NCBI GenBank assembly: GCA_038380435.1
Contig: JAWZYU010000025.1
Location: 27,256,707 to 27,320,706, forward strand
Origin: Ryuthela nishihirai
Taxonomy: Eukaryota > Arthropoda > Arachnida > Araneae > Heptathelidae
Reading direction: 5' to 3'
Length of the DNA stretch: 64,000 nt
The notes beneath the pieces are model-generated. The model worked only from the letters and a program-made list of their open reading frames with translations. It searched no databases and was not told the DNA's origin. Position 1 is the first letter of the stretch. Every line of letters begins with the position of its first letter. Both the position numbers and the translations under genes were made by a program. Shown piece after piece: positions 1-10,468 of the stretch.

Positions 1-218
1 GGTATATTATATGCCAAATTAATCAGCATTTAATTCTGGATTTTCTGAAAATAAAATATTTAACAAAAAAGACAACTGGTTTTATTTTAATAGGACTTTT
101 TTAGAGATGTAAAAAAAAATGCATCTAGGCAAAACAAATAAATAAAAAAAACACTAATAGACAGAAAAATTATAATACACATGAATAGAAGGGCTATTTA
201 TTTCTAAATATAAATAAA

Positions 219-413
219 TAAATAAATACCCCCTCAAGCAGCTGCTTGCCACAGAGGTCTGACAGGAGCCTGTCAGTTTATATGCCATAGTAGAAGGTCT
301 GTGAGGATGGCAGGACCTCAGCAGAAAAACAACACAACATTCATGCCTTACCCGGGGCTTGAACCCAGGTCCCTTAGATCAGTAGCCAAGCGTGCTAACC
401 ACTCAGCCATGGG
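219..413 (-). repeat. SINE family A, near full length
   Basis: Read on the minus strand it starts with a tRNA-like head (A-box like TGGCTGAGTGGTTAGC, B-box GGGTTCAAGCC), then a body with 'GCTGAGGTCCTGCCATCC' and 'AACTGACAGGCTCCTGTCAG', and ends in an AAATA-rich tail. The same ~200-bp unit recurs at 1968, 7322, 17151, 39176, 43644, 50090 and 56579. Confidence 0.85.
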
Positions 414-1079
414 CAAAAAAATAATAATTTTCTTGTTTAAAGTAAACGTTTTTTTTTTCTTTTGTAATTTTTTTCTCCATACCATACTTTGAGAAAAATC
501 CAGACTCACTGCAGAGTTCAATAAACAAGTCAACTTTAAAATATATTTTTAATAAATAACTGATCAACAGAAATAGGTCATGTTATATACCAAATTAAGG
601 AGAATTTAATTCTGAATTTTATTGTAATTTGAACATTGTAGTAACATATTAATTTTAATAACACTTTTTAGTGTGGTACACTGAAAAAATAGGTACATAT
701 TTCATAATTATATCCAAAAACATGCATTTTTAAAAATAGCAGTTTTTTTTTTGTTAATTTTTAGGAGATTTTTCAAACTTGAAGGAAAAATATGTTGATA
801 ATAGTTCAAATCAAATTTGTGAGCTTAAATCAGGTGATTGCTTCAATACAGAGTAACATTAACAAACAAATCAGCAATACCATATAGCGCTTATAAAATA
901 TGGCAATTAGATGGCTTTATTGAATTATTTATATTGTAGTTTAATAAAACATGCATCAAATGAGAAGGCAAAATATTTTTTTCAAGCTTGAATTATGTAT
1001 TTTAGAAAGATATGTGTAAGAAAATTTTCAAACAGCAATTAAAAAAAAATTTAAGTTTCATGTGTTGTACTAAAAACGT
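414..1079. other. AT-rich stretch, nothing recognised
   Basis: Only homopolymer A/T runs are seen; there is no coding signal, tRNA-like promoter or clear inverted repeat. Confidence 0.5.
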
Positions 1080-1430
1080 CTAAGACGTCCATTACCTGGG
1101 AAGAGTTAAGTGGGAAATATGCAAATTGTGACCTAATATTTTTCATTTTCTTTCATTTTAGATGAAAACACCAAATTGGGCATTCTGATGTTGATTCTGA
1201 TTATGAATCCAATAAAAAAAAATAAATTTGCAGCACGTATTATAGATTTCAAAAAGAATTAAAAAGCTGAAAATTTTAAATGTATTCAATATATATAAGT
1301 TTTCTCTTTTTTGTCTATAGGGCCACGTCACTTTTTTTTTACAATTTAAAATTTTCAATTTTTCAGTTATTTCTAAAAACCAATAATACACATTAAAATT
1401 TTTTTGCTGAATTCATAATCAGAAGTTTAT
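1080..1430. repeat. short foldback copy related to the long-inverted-repeat element at 36247-38209
   Basis: GGGAAATATGCAAATTGTGACCTAA at the left, and inverted AAAATTTTAAA / CCCTATAGGGCCAC type sequence at the right, match the inner arms of the element at 36.2-38.2 kb. The two halves are partly complementary to each other, so this looks like a non-autonomous short form. Confidence 0.5.
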
Positions 1431-1967
1431 TTAATTGAATTTTACTTTGGGATAAGTCTAATAGTCTTCCTTGATGTTATTGCCACTGCTACTTCACAAT
1501 ATCTATTATCTAATATATAAAGAAGAAAGTTGATCTGTCTGCTTATGCACTTGGCTTCCAGAAGAGCTAGATGCACCAAACTTTGCATGAACATTTCCTT
1601 CACTAAGGAGAAGATATAGGCTGCACGGATCAACCAAAATTTGGGTGGGTTTGAAATTTCTCAAAATCCCCATAGATTTAACATTAATGGTTAAATGTTA
1701 TTCAAAATAACTGTTGCCACCAATGAATTTGAAAGGAGGAATGTATAAAACTAATCTCTTTCTGATTTTGCATGATAAAGTCGTTCAGTTTGTTGGGTCA
1801 AGAGCAAAAGCATCTGTGGATATTGAAGTCGTTCTAATTAAGCACGAGTGGAGCACAAGATTCTTTGTTGAAATGAAAGCTTCTAAAACTAAGAATTCAT
1901 GTTGGAAATTAAAATCATTAACTTAATTTGAAAAACATGTAAAAGCTATTAATTAATGTAGGCATAG
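1431..1967. repeat. unassigned, contains a segment shared with 14800-14890
   Basis: At about 1560-1650 the text around 'CCAAACTTTGCATGAACAT' and 'GATCAACCAAAATT' recurs in inverted form at about 14800-14890, so this is part of a dispersed repeat of unknown type. No gene is seen. Confidence 0.4.
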
Positions 1968-2092
1968 GTGTTTGTGTTGCTTTTCTGCTGAGGTCTTGCC
2001 TTCCTCACAGACCTTCTACTATGGTGTATAAACTGAGGCTCCTCAGATCTCAGTGGCAAGCAGCTACTTCAAGGGACATTTTTTTATTTATA
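1968..2092 (+). repeat. SINE family A, 3' portion
   Basis: It matches the body and tail of family A (GCTGAGGTCTTGCC, CTTCTACTATGG, GGCAAGCAGCTACTT) but lacks the tRNA-like head. The copy is 5' truncated. Confidence 0.8.
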
Positions 2093-2642
2093 GTACTGCA
2101 AGCATCTAGACCTAATTAGATTGCTTTTGGAGTCTCTGCTACTTGAACTTTCATGTTTAAAAATGAATTTTTGCCAATGAACATGTAAGCAGCTTGAGTA
2201 AGTTTTCATGAGCCAAATCAGGGGTGGGTGGATACAACTCACGAATTTGTCGTTTCATTGGCATGTTGATTCTTCAAGGAATTATCTATAAATTTGTAGA
2301 GAAGTGGTGTACTGGTCCATCAAAAGAATTATTTTTTTTTACAAAGGCAGTAAAATTGCATTATGTGTCAATCCATCAAAAATTATTACAAATTGCGAGA
2401 ACTCTAAATACTGCTATTCCAGAGTATCATTTGGAACAGAGTAAAAATATTACATTGACCCTAATCTGATTTTAGATATTTAATGGTTGTAATATTGGAA
2501 AATAAAGCATATGTTATTTAATACAAATTTTCAGAAAAAGTTAAGGGTTAAATTTTCTTACATTCACCATTCCTCAAAGTATAATCCCCCCCCCCATCTG
2601 TAGTCTAGAATTCTTGTACTCATTCCAGAATTATCCTTTATA
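2093..2642. other. AT-rich stretch, nothing recognised
   Basis: No coding or repeat signal supported. A C homopolymer lies near 2586. Confidence 0.4.
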
Positions 2643-3055
2643 CACAGTTGTATCAGAATAATATGACCAACTACCTAATAATGGGAATAACCAACCTTTG
2701 CATGGATGACAGCAGTTTCTGGAGATGACGTGGTTATGGGTCCCCACTGCGAACCTGTCAATCCAAATGGTCTCACAAGTGCTCTATGGGATTGAGATTG
2801 GGCGATTTTGCCGGTCAAGGGAGAACGGAGACATTGCTGTTGTGTTTCTGGAATCAGTCACGCACCACCTTAGTGACATGGAAGGGCACATTGTCCTGTT
2901 GGTAGACACCATCACCACCAGGGTAAACGTCCAGCATGAAGGGAGGCATGTGGTCAGTGAGGATGGACAACTAATTGAAATCGTGACATTCCCGGTGCAC
3001 CACAACTCTAGGCTGTATATCACCATAAGGGAGATGTCACTGAAACCACTATGAA
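2643..3055 (-). mobile_element. Tc1-like transposase relic, C-terminal part
   Basis: The right end of the element (reading minus) is at 2643 with the terminal repeat CAGTTGTATCAGAATAATATGACC. Minus-strand fragments carry Q-Q-D-N-x-P-F-H (second catalytic Asp, about 2900) and N-L-N-P-I-E-H-L (third acidic residue, about 2780), typical of Tc1 transposases. Compared with the copy at 63719 about 100 bases are deleted near 2712. Stops and frameshifts are present. Confidence 0.75.
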
Positions 3056-3324
3056 CTAGAAAGCTCCTGTCTTTTAAGCTTGCTTTACATTATCCTGCCT
3101 ACAGCGAGAGAAGACCTGTATGTAAAGAGAGAAGCACTGCTTGTTGTTATTGCCTGCTCGAAGATTTAATCATTGAGGTGCAGTGAGAGTGGGATCTTTT
3201 TAAATTTTGAGTGTTGCCTAATATATGCCCAACACTCACTGAATTTAGCCAAGAAACTTGCCAATAAATAAATAAAAAGATCTTAGTCTTTTAATTTTGA
3301 GCCAGAAATAAAAAGGAAGTCCTA
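3056..3324. other. unassigned spacer
   Basis: Low-complexity AT-rich DNA with no recognised element. Confidence 0.35.
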
Positions 3325-4226
3325 GCTTTTAGGGTCCTCTGCAGCAGAGGCCCAAGGTACTTCCATCAGAAGGCCACACCTCGAGGGACTCCAAACCTCT
3401 CGGCACGACCCCCAACTTCGTCCTCTCCATAGAGCATGGCCCGCTCACCGTCTCGGCACTAGTCATGTTGAGGCTGCTTCGGGGACACCTGGCTAGTAAC
3501 CCTGAAAACCCAGCCGGCGACCCTCCCACAACCCCAACAGCCGTTATCCTACCGGGTCTTGCAATACCACAGCACCCGTCCCCACTTCACAGAGGAACCA
3601 AGTCCCTCCACTGTAAAAGCCATAAGTCCAAATCTCATTCATGTGGGACTCTTAATTTGGCTTGTCCATCGATAAGCCCGCTGGCCACTGCCGGAGTAAC
3701 AGGGCCGCGAGCCTCCAACTTCGTCCTCTCCATTGTGAACGGGCCGAAGCACCCCAAGAGCATCCGTCCACCTACTTATCATCGGGACCGCCTCAGAGAG
3801 CCCACGAACGAGTGTACGAAGAGGTGCACAACTCAGTCTGCAAGTCGCCCCGAGAAGCCCCAGAAGATGGGGTACCCAAAGCCCCGCCTGGAGCCCATAG
3901 AACGGCCCCTCAATCTAGGCTGTGACCCCCAGCTTCGCTGGGGGACAAGTGATCAAGCCAACAGGACTCCAGGACACAGAAAGTCCGCCAGCCCTCAACA
4001 AGCCCCCCTCCACCGGGGGCCACTGGACTTTAACACCGGAGCACCAGTGATCCGAGCCCAACTTCTCGGAGGCACCGTAAGCCCCCCCCCCCCCTCCCTC
4101 GTCAAGGAGGTCCCACTCCGAGGGGGAGTGAGGATGGACAGGTAGCCATTGGTGTTCAGGGACCCATCCAGTGGTACCAGCGGTTACAGGTCATACCGGA
4201 AAACATCCCCCAGACATGCACACTGC
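3325..4226. other. GC-rich block of unknown origin with a 226-codon open frame
   Basis: Base composition changes abruptly from AT-rich to GC-rich at about 3325 and back after about 4226. An open frame on the + strand at 3465-4145 encodes a Pro/Ser/Arg-rich peptide with no domain I know. AACTTCGTCCTCTCCAT occurs twice, about 305 bases apart (3412 and 3717), each followed by a similar GGCCCG context, so part of the block is duplicated. Most likely an inserted repeat (for example a retrotransposon 5' region) rather than a host gene. Confidence 0.4.
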
Positions 4227-5040
4227 CAGCCTGTACTTTGACCGACAAGTGTGTCCGGATGTTAGTTCTCGTGTCTGACTCTCTATCTGCCACTGCCCAT
4301 CACTTCTGTGGAGTAGAAACTCGATTCGTTGGAGAAGACAACCTTTTTCCACTGTCCAATGACGGTAGTCCCGTGCGAACTACAGGCATCGTTGCTGATG
4401 GACCTTGGTTAACGTGGCTTTCTTTATGCAGCATTGACTTGGGAGACCCATGTCAATGCATTAGGAAAAGTATTAGGAAAATTACTTTAAAATTTCCTCT
4501 CATTATCGTATAAACTTTAATAAATTTTTCTATACTCTACTGAGTAAACTTCGCAATCAAAACGAACGTGATACTTGCCCCATATTCTTCTCACAAATAT
4601 AACTGTCCTGTTTGCAGGTGACGTCACGCTGAAAAAATAAAATAAAAAAAATATATACATATATATATACCACTCGGTGGAGCAAGGGAAAAAAATGGGG
4701 ATAGGTGAAGAAAAATTAGTTCCCATGCTTGCACATAGATGGCAGCGCGAAACCCAAACCTTTTACGACCGGTAGTAGGTAAACCCCTGGGTTTTCCCCC
4801 TGACGCCAACAGGTTTTCCAACTCCTGCCACCGAGTGCCACACCCGTCCCTTTGTTCTGCAACCACTGAGAGCTACAGATGTGCGTTTTCGAGCTCCCGG
4901 CTTTACCTCAGAGTACTTTTTTCGCTTACTCTTTGGTTAAGTATTGTTCAGCATAGTCTGTAGTGGTCTTTAGTCGACGCACTACTGATTTATATTAGCT
5001 CTACCAATTCTAATTATTAATTTTTTTTTCTCCTTCTTTT
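4227..5040. other. unassigned moderately GC-rich DNA
   Basis: It continues from the GC-rich block. Open frames at 4238-4513 (+) and 4739-4963 (+) have no recognisable domain. It lies between two pieces of a Tc1-like element (2643-3055 and 5041-5921, both minus), so 3056-5040 may be material inserted into that element. Confidence 0.3.
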
Positions 5041-5921
5041 GCAGTGACCTGAGCCGAACAGGGTTCATTCTACTGTTATTGGGGTGGGGCGGGGGTGGCT
5101 CAGTCGGTAGCACGCCAGGCTCGTAATCTGCAGTTCCCAGGTTCGAGTCCCAGCTGGGTCAGCGTTGAGATTTATCTCCGTAACTCCCCACCCTGCCCAC
5201 GGTCAGTAGGGGACACCAATGGGCTTAGAAAGGCCGCTGTCTGTCGGATGGGACGTTAAGCCGTGGCCCTGTGTGCGGGAGAGCCATACTATGTGCACGT
5301 TAAAGAACACGCTGGATGGCCTTGACGGGAGGCTACCATCTGTCTCCCAACAGCTGTTCCAGTGGGTCCCCTCCCCCAACCTTCTCTGAGCCTTTGGGGT
5401 CCATGTGACCTGGCCATTTAGCGCATGGTGTGCAAAAAAGTGCCGCTCAGAGGTAAAACAACCCAACTGTTATTGGGGACATATACCTGGTTACCCCAGC
5501 ATTCATTTGAGTGGTCAATTGCTGCACTGTTGCATGCCAATTGCCCTTTAGCAGTCGACGGAGGCGACGTTCAGCTCGGGGGTCGATGGCCTCTGGGGCT
5601 CCACAGTTATGACGTCTGGAGGTACTCGGTGTGTCAGCAGTCCATTCTTAATACACCCTTACTACAGCACCTCACAAACAGCCCACGAAGTCTGCTGTTT
5701 CCAAGATGCTTTCACTCTTGGCATGGTAGCCAATGATCATTCTTTTTTGAATGTTCATCAAATCAATACCTCTGTCCATTGTGCTCACGTTAAACAATAT
5801 GGCTCATCTGTCCTGGCCGGCCACTTATATCTTTGTGTGGTCGACCTTGTCGTGCACTCTGTGACACACCTGGGCAGGTATACTGTGATTCCATGGGTCA
5901 TATTATTTTGATACGATTGTG
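5041..5921 (-). mobile_element. Tc1-like transposase relic, N-terminal part, with nested SINE
   Basis: The 5' end on the minus strand is at about 5921, where GGTCATATTATTTTGATACGATTGTGT is the inverted form of the terminal repeat at 2643 and 63719. Minus-strand fragments show a paired-type helix-turn-helix: A-K-S-E-S-I-L-E-T-A-D-F-V-G-C then E-R-R-L-R-R-L-L-K-G-N-W-H-A-T-V-Q-Q-L-T and M-S-P-I-T-V-E. The reading continues across the SINE at 5085-5465, showing that the SINE inserted later. The element breaks off at about 5041. Confidence 0.7.
5085..5465 (+). repeat. SINE family B, full length, with 13-bp target-site duplication
   Basis: The tRNA-like head (GTGGCTCAGTCGGTAGCACG, CTCGTAATCTGCAG, GGTTCGAGTCCC) resembles elongator tRNA-Met. 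A ~300-bp body follows with GGGACGTTAAGCCGTGGC and CACGTTAAAGAACACGCTGG, ending GGTAAAACAACCCA. ACTGTTATTGGGG flanks it on both sides (5072-5084 and 5466-5478): a perfect target-site duplication of a retroposed copy. Confidence 0.9.
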
Positions 5922-7133
5922 TATATTATTTTCTATAAGTTTTACGAAATGGGTATGGCACAAAATAGAAGCATGACAGTAAACATGTCTAATTTTCAGC
6001 AGGATACTAGTTTTATTTTCAGGTTTTATGAACAATTTGTGCTAGAACATTTCCAACCCATTGATCCTGACATAGGCACTCTGAACACTTTGCAGCAAAT
6101 TTTTCAAGGAGCTAATGTGCTGTTTTTCATAGTAGCAAAGTTTAAACTGAAAAATATCCCAATATATGTCAAGGCAAATGCTGCTTTCAAGTCAGTTGAA
6201 AAGTTCAAATATGTGAGCAATTAGACGTGAATAAAAAAACATAGTATGGAAAATTTGCTATACTTAATGGAACACTGCTGAAAAGAAGCATTTGACAATT
6301 TCAGACTTTATGAAAAATAACATTTTGTTTTATCTGGAAAAACAAATTGTTCATTTATGAACATGAGCATTCCTTAATTGCTATGATCTTATCATTTTTT
6401 GGTTAACTTACAATATCTTTGATGTATTTTTTAAACTTTTTATGTGTTTCCATATTTTATTGGTGTACTTTTTTTTTCATGATTTCCCAAACTATCCTAT
6501 TTCCATTATCCCTTCAAAAGTTATAATTTGAGGATTTACTGTAGTAGAAAGGACCTTTGAGCTGTTGAATAGTGAAAAGTGCATATCAATAATGCAGTTA
6601 ATTTTTTCAAACGTTGAGATTGTACTTGTATAGTATTTAGTGTCTAAGCAAGATGAGACAACTGCAACTGTCAGAGCCAAAGTGTTAATGTTTCATGTGT
6701 TTTTTTTTCTAGAACTTGTTTGAATTGGATAATTAAGAATCCTTTGACTGTTGTCTTGCTGTGAATTGATCTTGAATTAGTGCATTTTAAAGATAGGACT
6801 ACATTCATTTAGGTCACATTATTGAATCTGAATTCCTGTAAATTGAGGTAACTGATACATTTATTTCTTGTAAATTTTGTTCTAACTTTGGATTTGATTC
6901 ATTAAATACAATTGTTTTAATCACGTTACTTGATCATTGCATCATGTTTAATTTTTGCAATGTAAAATTCCACAAGGAATGAAAACAGTAACATCATTTT
7001 GAACTTTTCATATACCATCATTCTTAAAAGGTTAATGTGTTTTTAACCTTTCTGCTTAAAATTTCAGTTTCTATATATGTCTGTATTTAATATTTCGGTA
7101 CTTATTGGTTATCTCCAATCACATTTTGTTGGT
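5922..7133. other. AT-rich stretch, nothing recognised
   Basis: Open frames here (for example 5919-6224 and 6492-6680) show no domain, splice context or composition that would support a gene. Confidence 0.45.
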
Positions 7134-7909
7134 GACTTTTTTTTTGGAAAAAATGGCAGTTTTTGATGGAGTCCTGGTGGATGAGATTATTTAGTTTCGG
7201 GGGATTTTTTATAATTTGGTCGGCAGTACATTTTCCAATTTTCATGTTTTTCAGTTATCTCCGGTCACATTTTCTTGGCGACTTTTTTGTGGGAAATAGC
7301 AGTTTTTGATGGAGTCATGATATAAAAATAAATACCTCCCCAAGCAGCTGCTTTCCACAGAGGTCTTACAGGAGCCTATCAGTTTATATGCCATAGTAGA
7401 AGGTCTGAGACATTGGCTGGACCTCAGCAGAAGAACTATACGAACATCCATGCCTTAATTGGGGCTCGAACCCAGGTCCCTTAGATCAGTAGCCAAGCGC
7501 GCTAACCACTCGACCACGGGACGACTGGAGTCATGATGGTTACTGATTAATTTAGGGGTGGATGAGATTATTTAGTTTAAGGGGCTTATTTATAATTTGG
7601 TCGGCAGTGCACTGTTTCCGATTTTCATGCTTTTTGGTATGTGTTGTCTCCAATGAGATTTAGTTTTGGGGCGTTTTTATAATGCTCCGGTCATATTTTC
7701 TTGGTGATGAAAAATAGACACCAAAGTAAACCAAGAACATCATCAACAATGCATTGCTGACTGGCATTATAAAAAGGCCCCCAAAACTAAATAATCTAAT
7801 TGGAGACAACAGCAACAAAAAAACATCTTATAGCTCAAATAACCCACCCCTAAATAACTCTAACCTTCCTGACTCCATCAAAAACTGCCATTTTTTCCAA
7901 AAAAAAAAG
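7134..7909. mobile_element. foldback element carrying minisatellite-like units, with nested SINE A
   Basis: GACTTTTTTTTTGGAAAAAATGGCAG at 7134 is inverted at 7870-7909 (CTGCCATTTTTTCCAAAAAA). The interior holds copies of a unit with 'GATGAGATTATTTAG' and 'TCGGCAGTGCACTG' that also forms the 90-bp array at 29.4-30.07 kb. A SINE A copy splits it at 7322-7525. Confidence 0.65.
7322..7525 (-). repeat. SINE family A, full length, with 12-bp target-site duplication
   Basis: TGGAGTCATGAT is present at 7310-7321 and again at 7526-7537. On the minus strand the unit runs from a tRNA-like head (GTGGTCGAGTGGTTAGCGCG, GGGTTCGAGCCCC) to an AAATA tail. The duplication proves family A is mobilised by retroposition. 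Confidence 0.9.
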
Positions 7910-8124
7910 TGGGGCAGGGGTGACTCAGTCGGTAGCGCGTCAGGCTCATAATCTGTAGTTCCCAGATTCGAGTCCCAGCTGGGTCAGTGTTGAGATTTAT
8001 CTCTGCAAAATTCCCCACCCTGCCCACAGTCAGTAGGGGACACCAATGGGCTTGGAAAGGCCGACGTCCATCGGATGGGACGTTAAGCTGTGGCCCCGTG
8101 TATGGGAGAACCATACCCTGTGAC
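7910..8124 (+). repeat. SINE family B, head and first half
   Basis: GACTCAGTCGGTAGCGCG, GATTCGAGTCCCAGCTGG and GGGACGTTAAGCTGTGG match family B. It breaks off after ACCATACCCTGTG, so the copy is 3' truncated. It abuts the end of the foldback element at 7909. Confidence 0.85.
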
Positions 8125-8892
8125 TGCTCCCCAATAAAAGCTCCATTTAAACTGCCCTCTATTGGGTATGCTCACAGCTTGAGAAGCAGTGAATTAGGAT
8201 ACACTAGTAGCTGTTTCAATTTAAGAAGCAGTATAATATTGATGGGGAATCTATATATTTGCTATGAAGTAGTAAATGCACAAAATCACATAGTTTGATG
8301 CATGTTGAAATTAAGAAAATGCATTAGTAGTTCAAGGATATTCAAGATGGAAAGCATATAGGTTTGAAAACTATATATTTCAAGTAATAGGTTTAGCAAT
8401 ATTCGAATACTAAATCATAATATCTGGTAGGAATACTTATTCCTTACATAACTTTCAATTATTAAATATTGGAATTCATAAAAGTCCTATAAAAATTCTT
8501 AACTTTTTTTAAATATATATAGATATATATTCAGATCCTCTAACATAATTTTCTGTATACTCAAGATTTTCACAGCCTATAGGTGCTTACCTGTGTTTGT
8601 TTGTTAAATGTATCATTCTCACACTATGGGTGTTTACTTACCGTGATGTTTACATTACCATGATTTTTCTTTTAGAACGCATTAACAAAACTTGGTCACA
8701 TCTGCTCGACTCTGATTTTCCGAGGCACACAAAGTGAAATTTAATACTGCTTACATTTATAACATGTGGGCAATTAGGAAAAAAAAAACTTTGCAATGTT
8801 AGAATTCTAAAGAGGAGAAAGATTTACTTAAACAATTTACAATGATCAGCTTGTTTATATAGAATGAAGATTTACTAAATGCCAAAAATGCA
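8125..8892. other. AT-rich stretch, nothing recognised
   Basis: No gene or repeat supported. Confidence 0.45.
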
Positions 8893-9773
8893 TCAGTGGA
8901 CAAAAGTTACAACCTTATGTTATGTGAATGAAAACTAACTTCAAAGCTCTGATTCCAAGGGGCGGGGATGGCTCAGTCGGTAGTGTGTCAGACTCGTAAT
9001 CTGTAGTTCCCAGGTTCGAGTCCCAGCTGGGTCAGCGTTGAAATTTATCTCCGCAAAATTCCCTGCCCTGCCCACGGTCAGTAGGGGACACTGATGGGCT
9101 TGGAAAGGCTGCTGTCCATCGGATGGGACGTTAAGCTGTGGCTCCGTGTGCGTTAAAGAACACGCTGGATGGCCTTGACGGGAGGCTACCATCTGTCTCC
9201 CAACAGCTGTTCCAGTGGGTCCCCTCCCCCAACCTTCTCTGAGCCTTCGGGGTCCATGTGACCTGGCCATTTAGCCCATTGTGTGCAAAAAAGTGTCGCT
9301 CAGAGGTAAAACAACCCAGCTCTGACTCCTAAAATAACTTTTTTTTTTTGAAAAATGCGATAGCAGATAAAGATCTGAACCAAATATATTTATCTCAAAT
9401 TTCAACAATATTCGTTCAGTATTTAATGAGTTATGGAAGTTTGAATATTTAACAATGCCAAGTCCTAAGAAGTCCAAATGATTAATTTGCACAAACTTCT
9501 AAAATATATCTTATTTTAAATAATTGTTTGAAGTAATAATACTTATTTAGTTGTAGGTCTGAGAAATTCTTGTTACTGGCATTGTTATTGTACATATTCA
9601 ATCTTCTATAACTCATTAAGTACTGAATGGATATTTTAAAAAATTGAGATATTGATATTTTTAATTGAGATCTTTATCTGGTATCACATTAAAAAAAAAC
9701 AACTTAGAAGTTATAGAGCTTTGATGTTAGCTCCCATTTATGTACATTAATTTGTAGCTTTTTGTCCACTGGT
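8893..9773. mobile_element. foldback element with nested SINE B
   Basis: The left arm (8893-8956, resumed 9330-9497) and right arm (9545-9773) are inverted copies: CAGTGGACAAAAGTTACAA at the left end against TTTTTGTCCACTG at the right, CAAAGCTCT against AGAGCTTTGATG, and AATGAGTTATGGAAG against TCTATAACTCATTAAG. Without the SINE the element is about 510 bases. A related arm fragment occurs near 32940-33030. Confidence 0.65.
8957..9317 (+). repeat. SINE family B, nearly full length, with target-site duplication
   Basis: Flanked by AGCTCTGATTCC (8945-8956) and AGCTCTGACTCC (9318-9329), one mismatch. The copy lacks a ~22-base internal segment (the GGGAGAGCCATACCCTGTGCAC part of other copies). 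Confidence 0.88.
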
Positions 9774-10468
9774 GTATAAAACACAGGAAAGGAATACATA
9801 GAGGGGATGATTGTATGAAACAACAGAAAAAGTCTAAACAAAGACTACAAAAAAACTCCCAGTGCAAAATCTGATGGAAATAATTGCTGAGGCACAGAAA
9901 CTGGTCATTATTGTCATAAGACCCTCACCATGGCAAAGCATTCAAGGCTTGTTTAGGAATTGATTTACATATTGAGCCATATGCATCTCTTCTGAACAAG
10001 ATAATGCAAAAAAAAAATCTGAAAATTGATTCCTTTTTAAGAAGGTAATTCCTCCTTCCCATCTTCAGAAGAATGTCAAGAATCTGCCTCCTGCACATCA
10101 GGTATTAAAATTTTTTTAATGCTCGTTGAGTTAATGACTTGATTTCATCAATGAGGTTGGGTGTGTGTGTGTTTTTTTTAAAGAACAATTTGCCAAAGAA
10201 AACTTATTTCATTTAAATTCTTTTCTATTATTATTTTTGAGTTTTTTTTACCTGCAATGAAGAGTGTGTTTATAAGTGTTAATTATTTTTGTTCTTGAAA
10301 ATAGATTTCCAAAAAAATTATTTCATGAGATTTTTTGTTAAAATTTTCGAGTTCTCTTTATTAAAGTGTAATTTACAGTTGTGTTCATTTTAACACTTTT
10401 TTGAAAAAAAAGAAAAGATGAACATCCATAATAAATACACATATTACCTGTAGAAATATACTTCAACA
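9774..10468. other. AT-rich stretch, nothing recognised
   Basis: No gene or repeat supported. Confidence 0.4.

Noticed and set aside
3465..4145. 226-codon open frame in the GC-rich block as a host gene
   Set aside because: Compositionally biased Pro/Ser/Arg peptide without domain, splice signals or regulatory context; stop codons are rare in GC-rich DNA, so the length is weak evidence.
5100..5165. tRNA-Met gene
   Set aside because: It is the head of a SINE B copy with a perfect target-site duplication around the whole 380-base unit.
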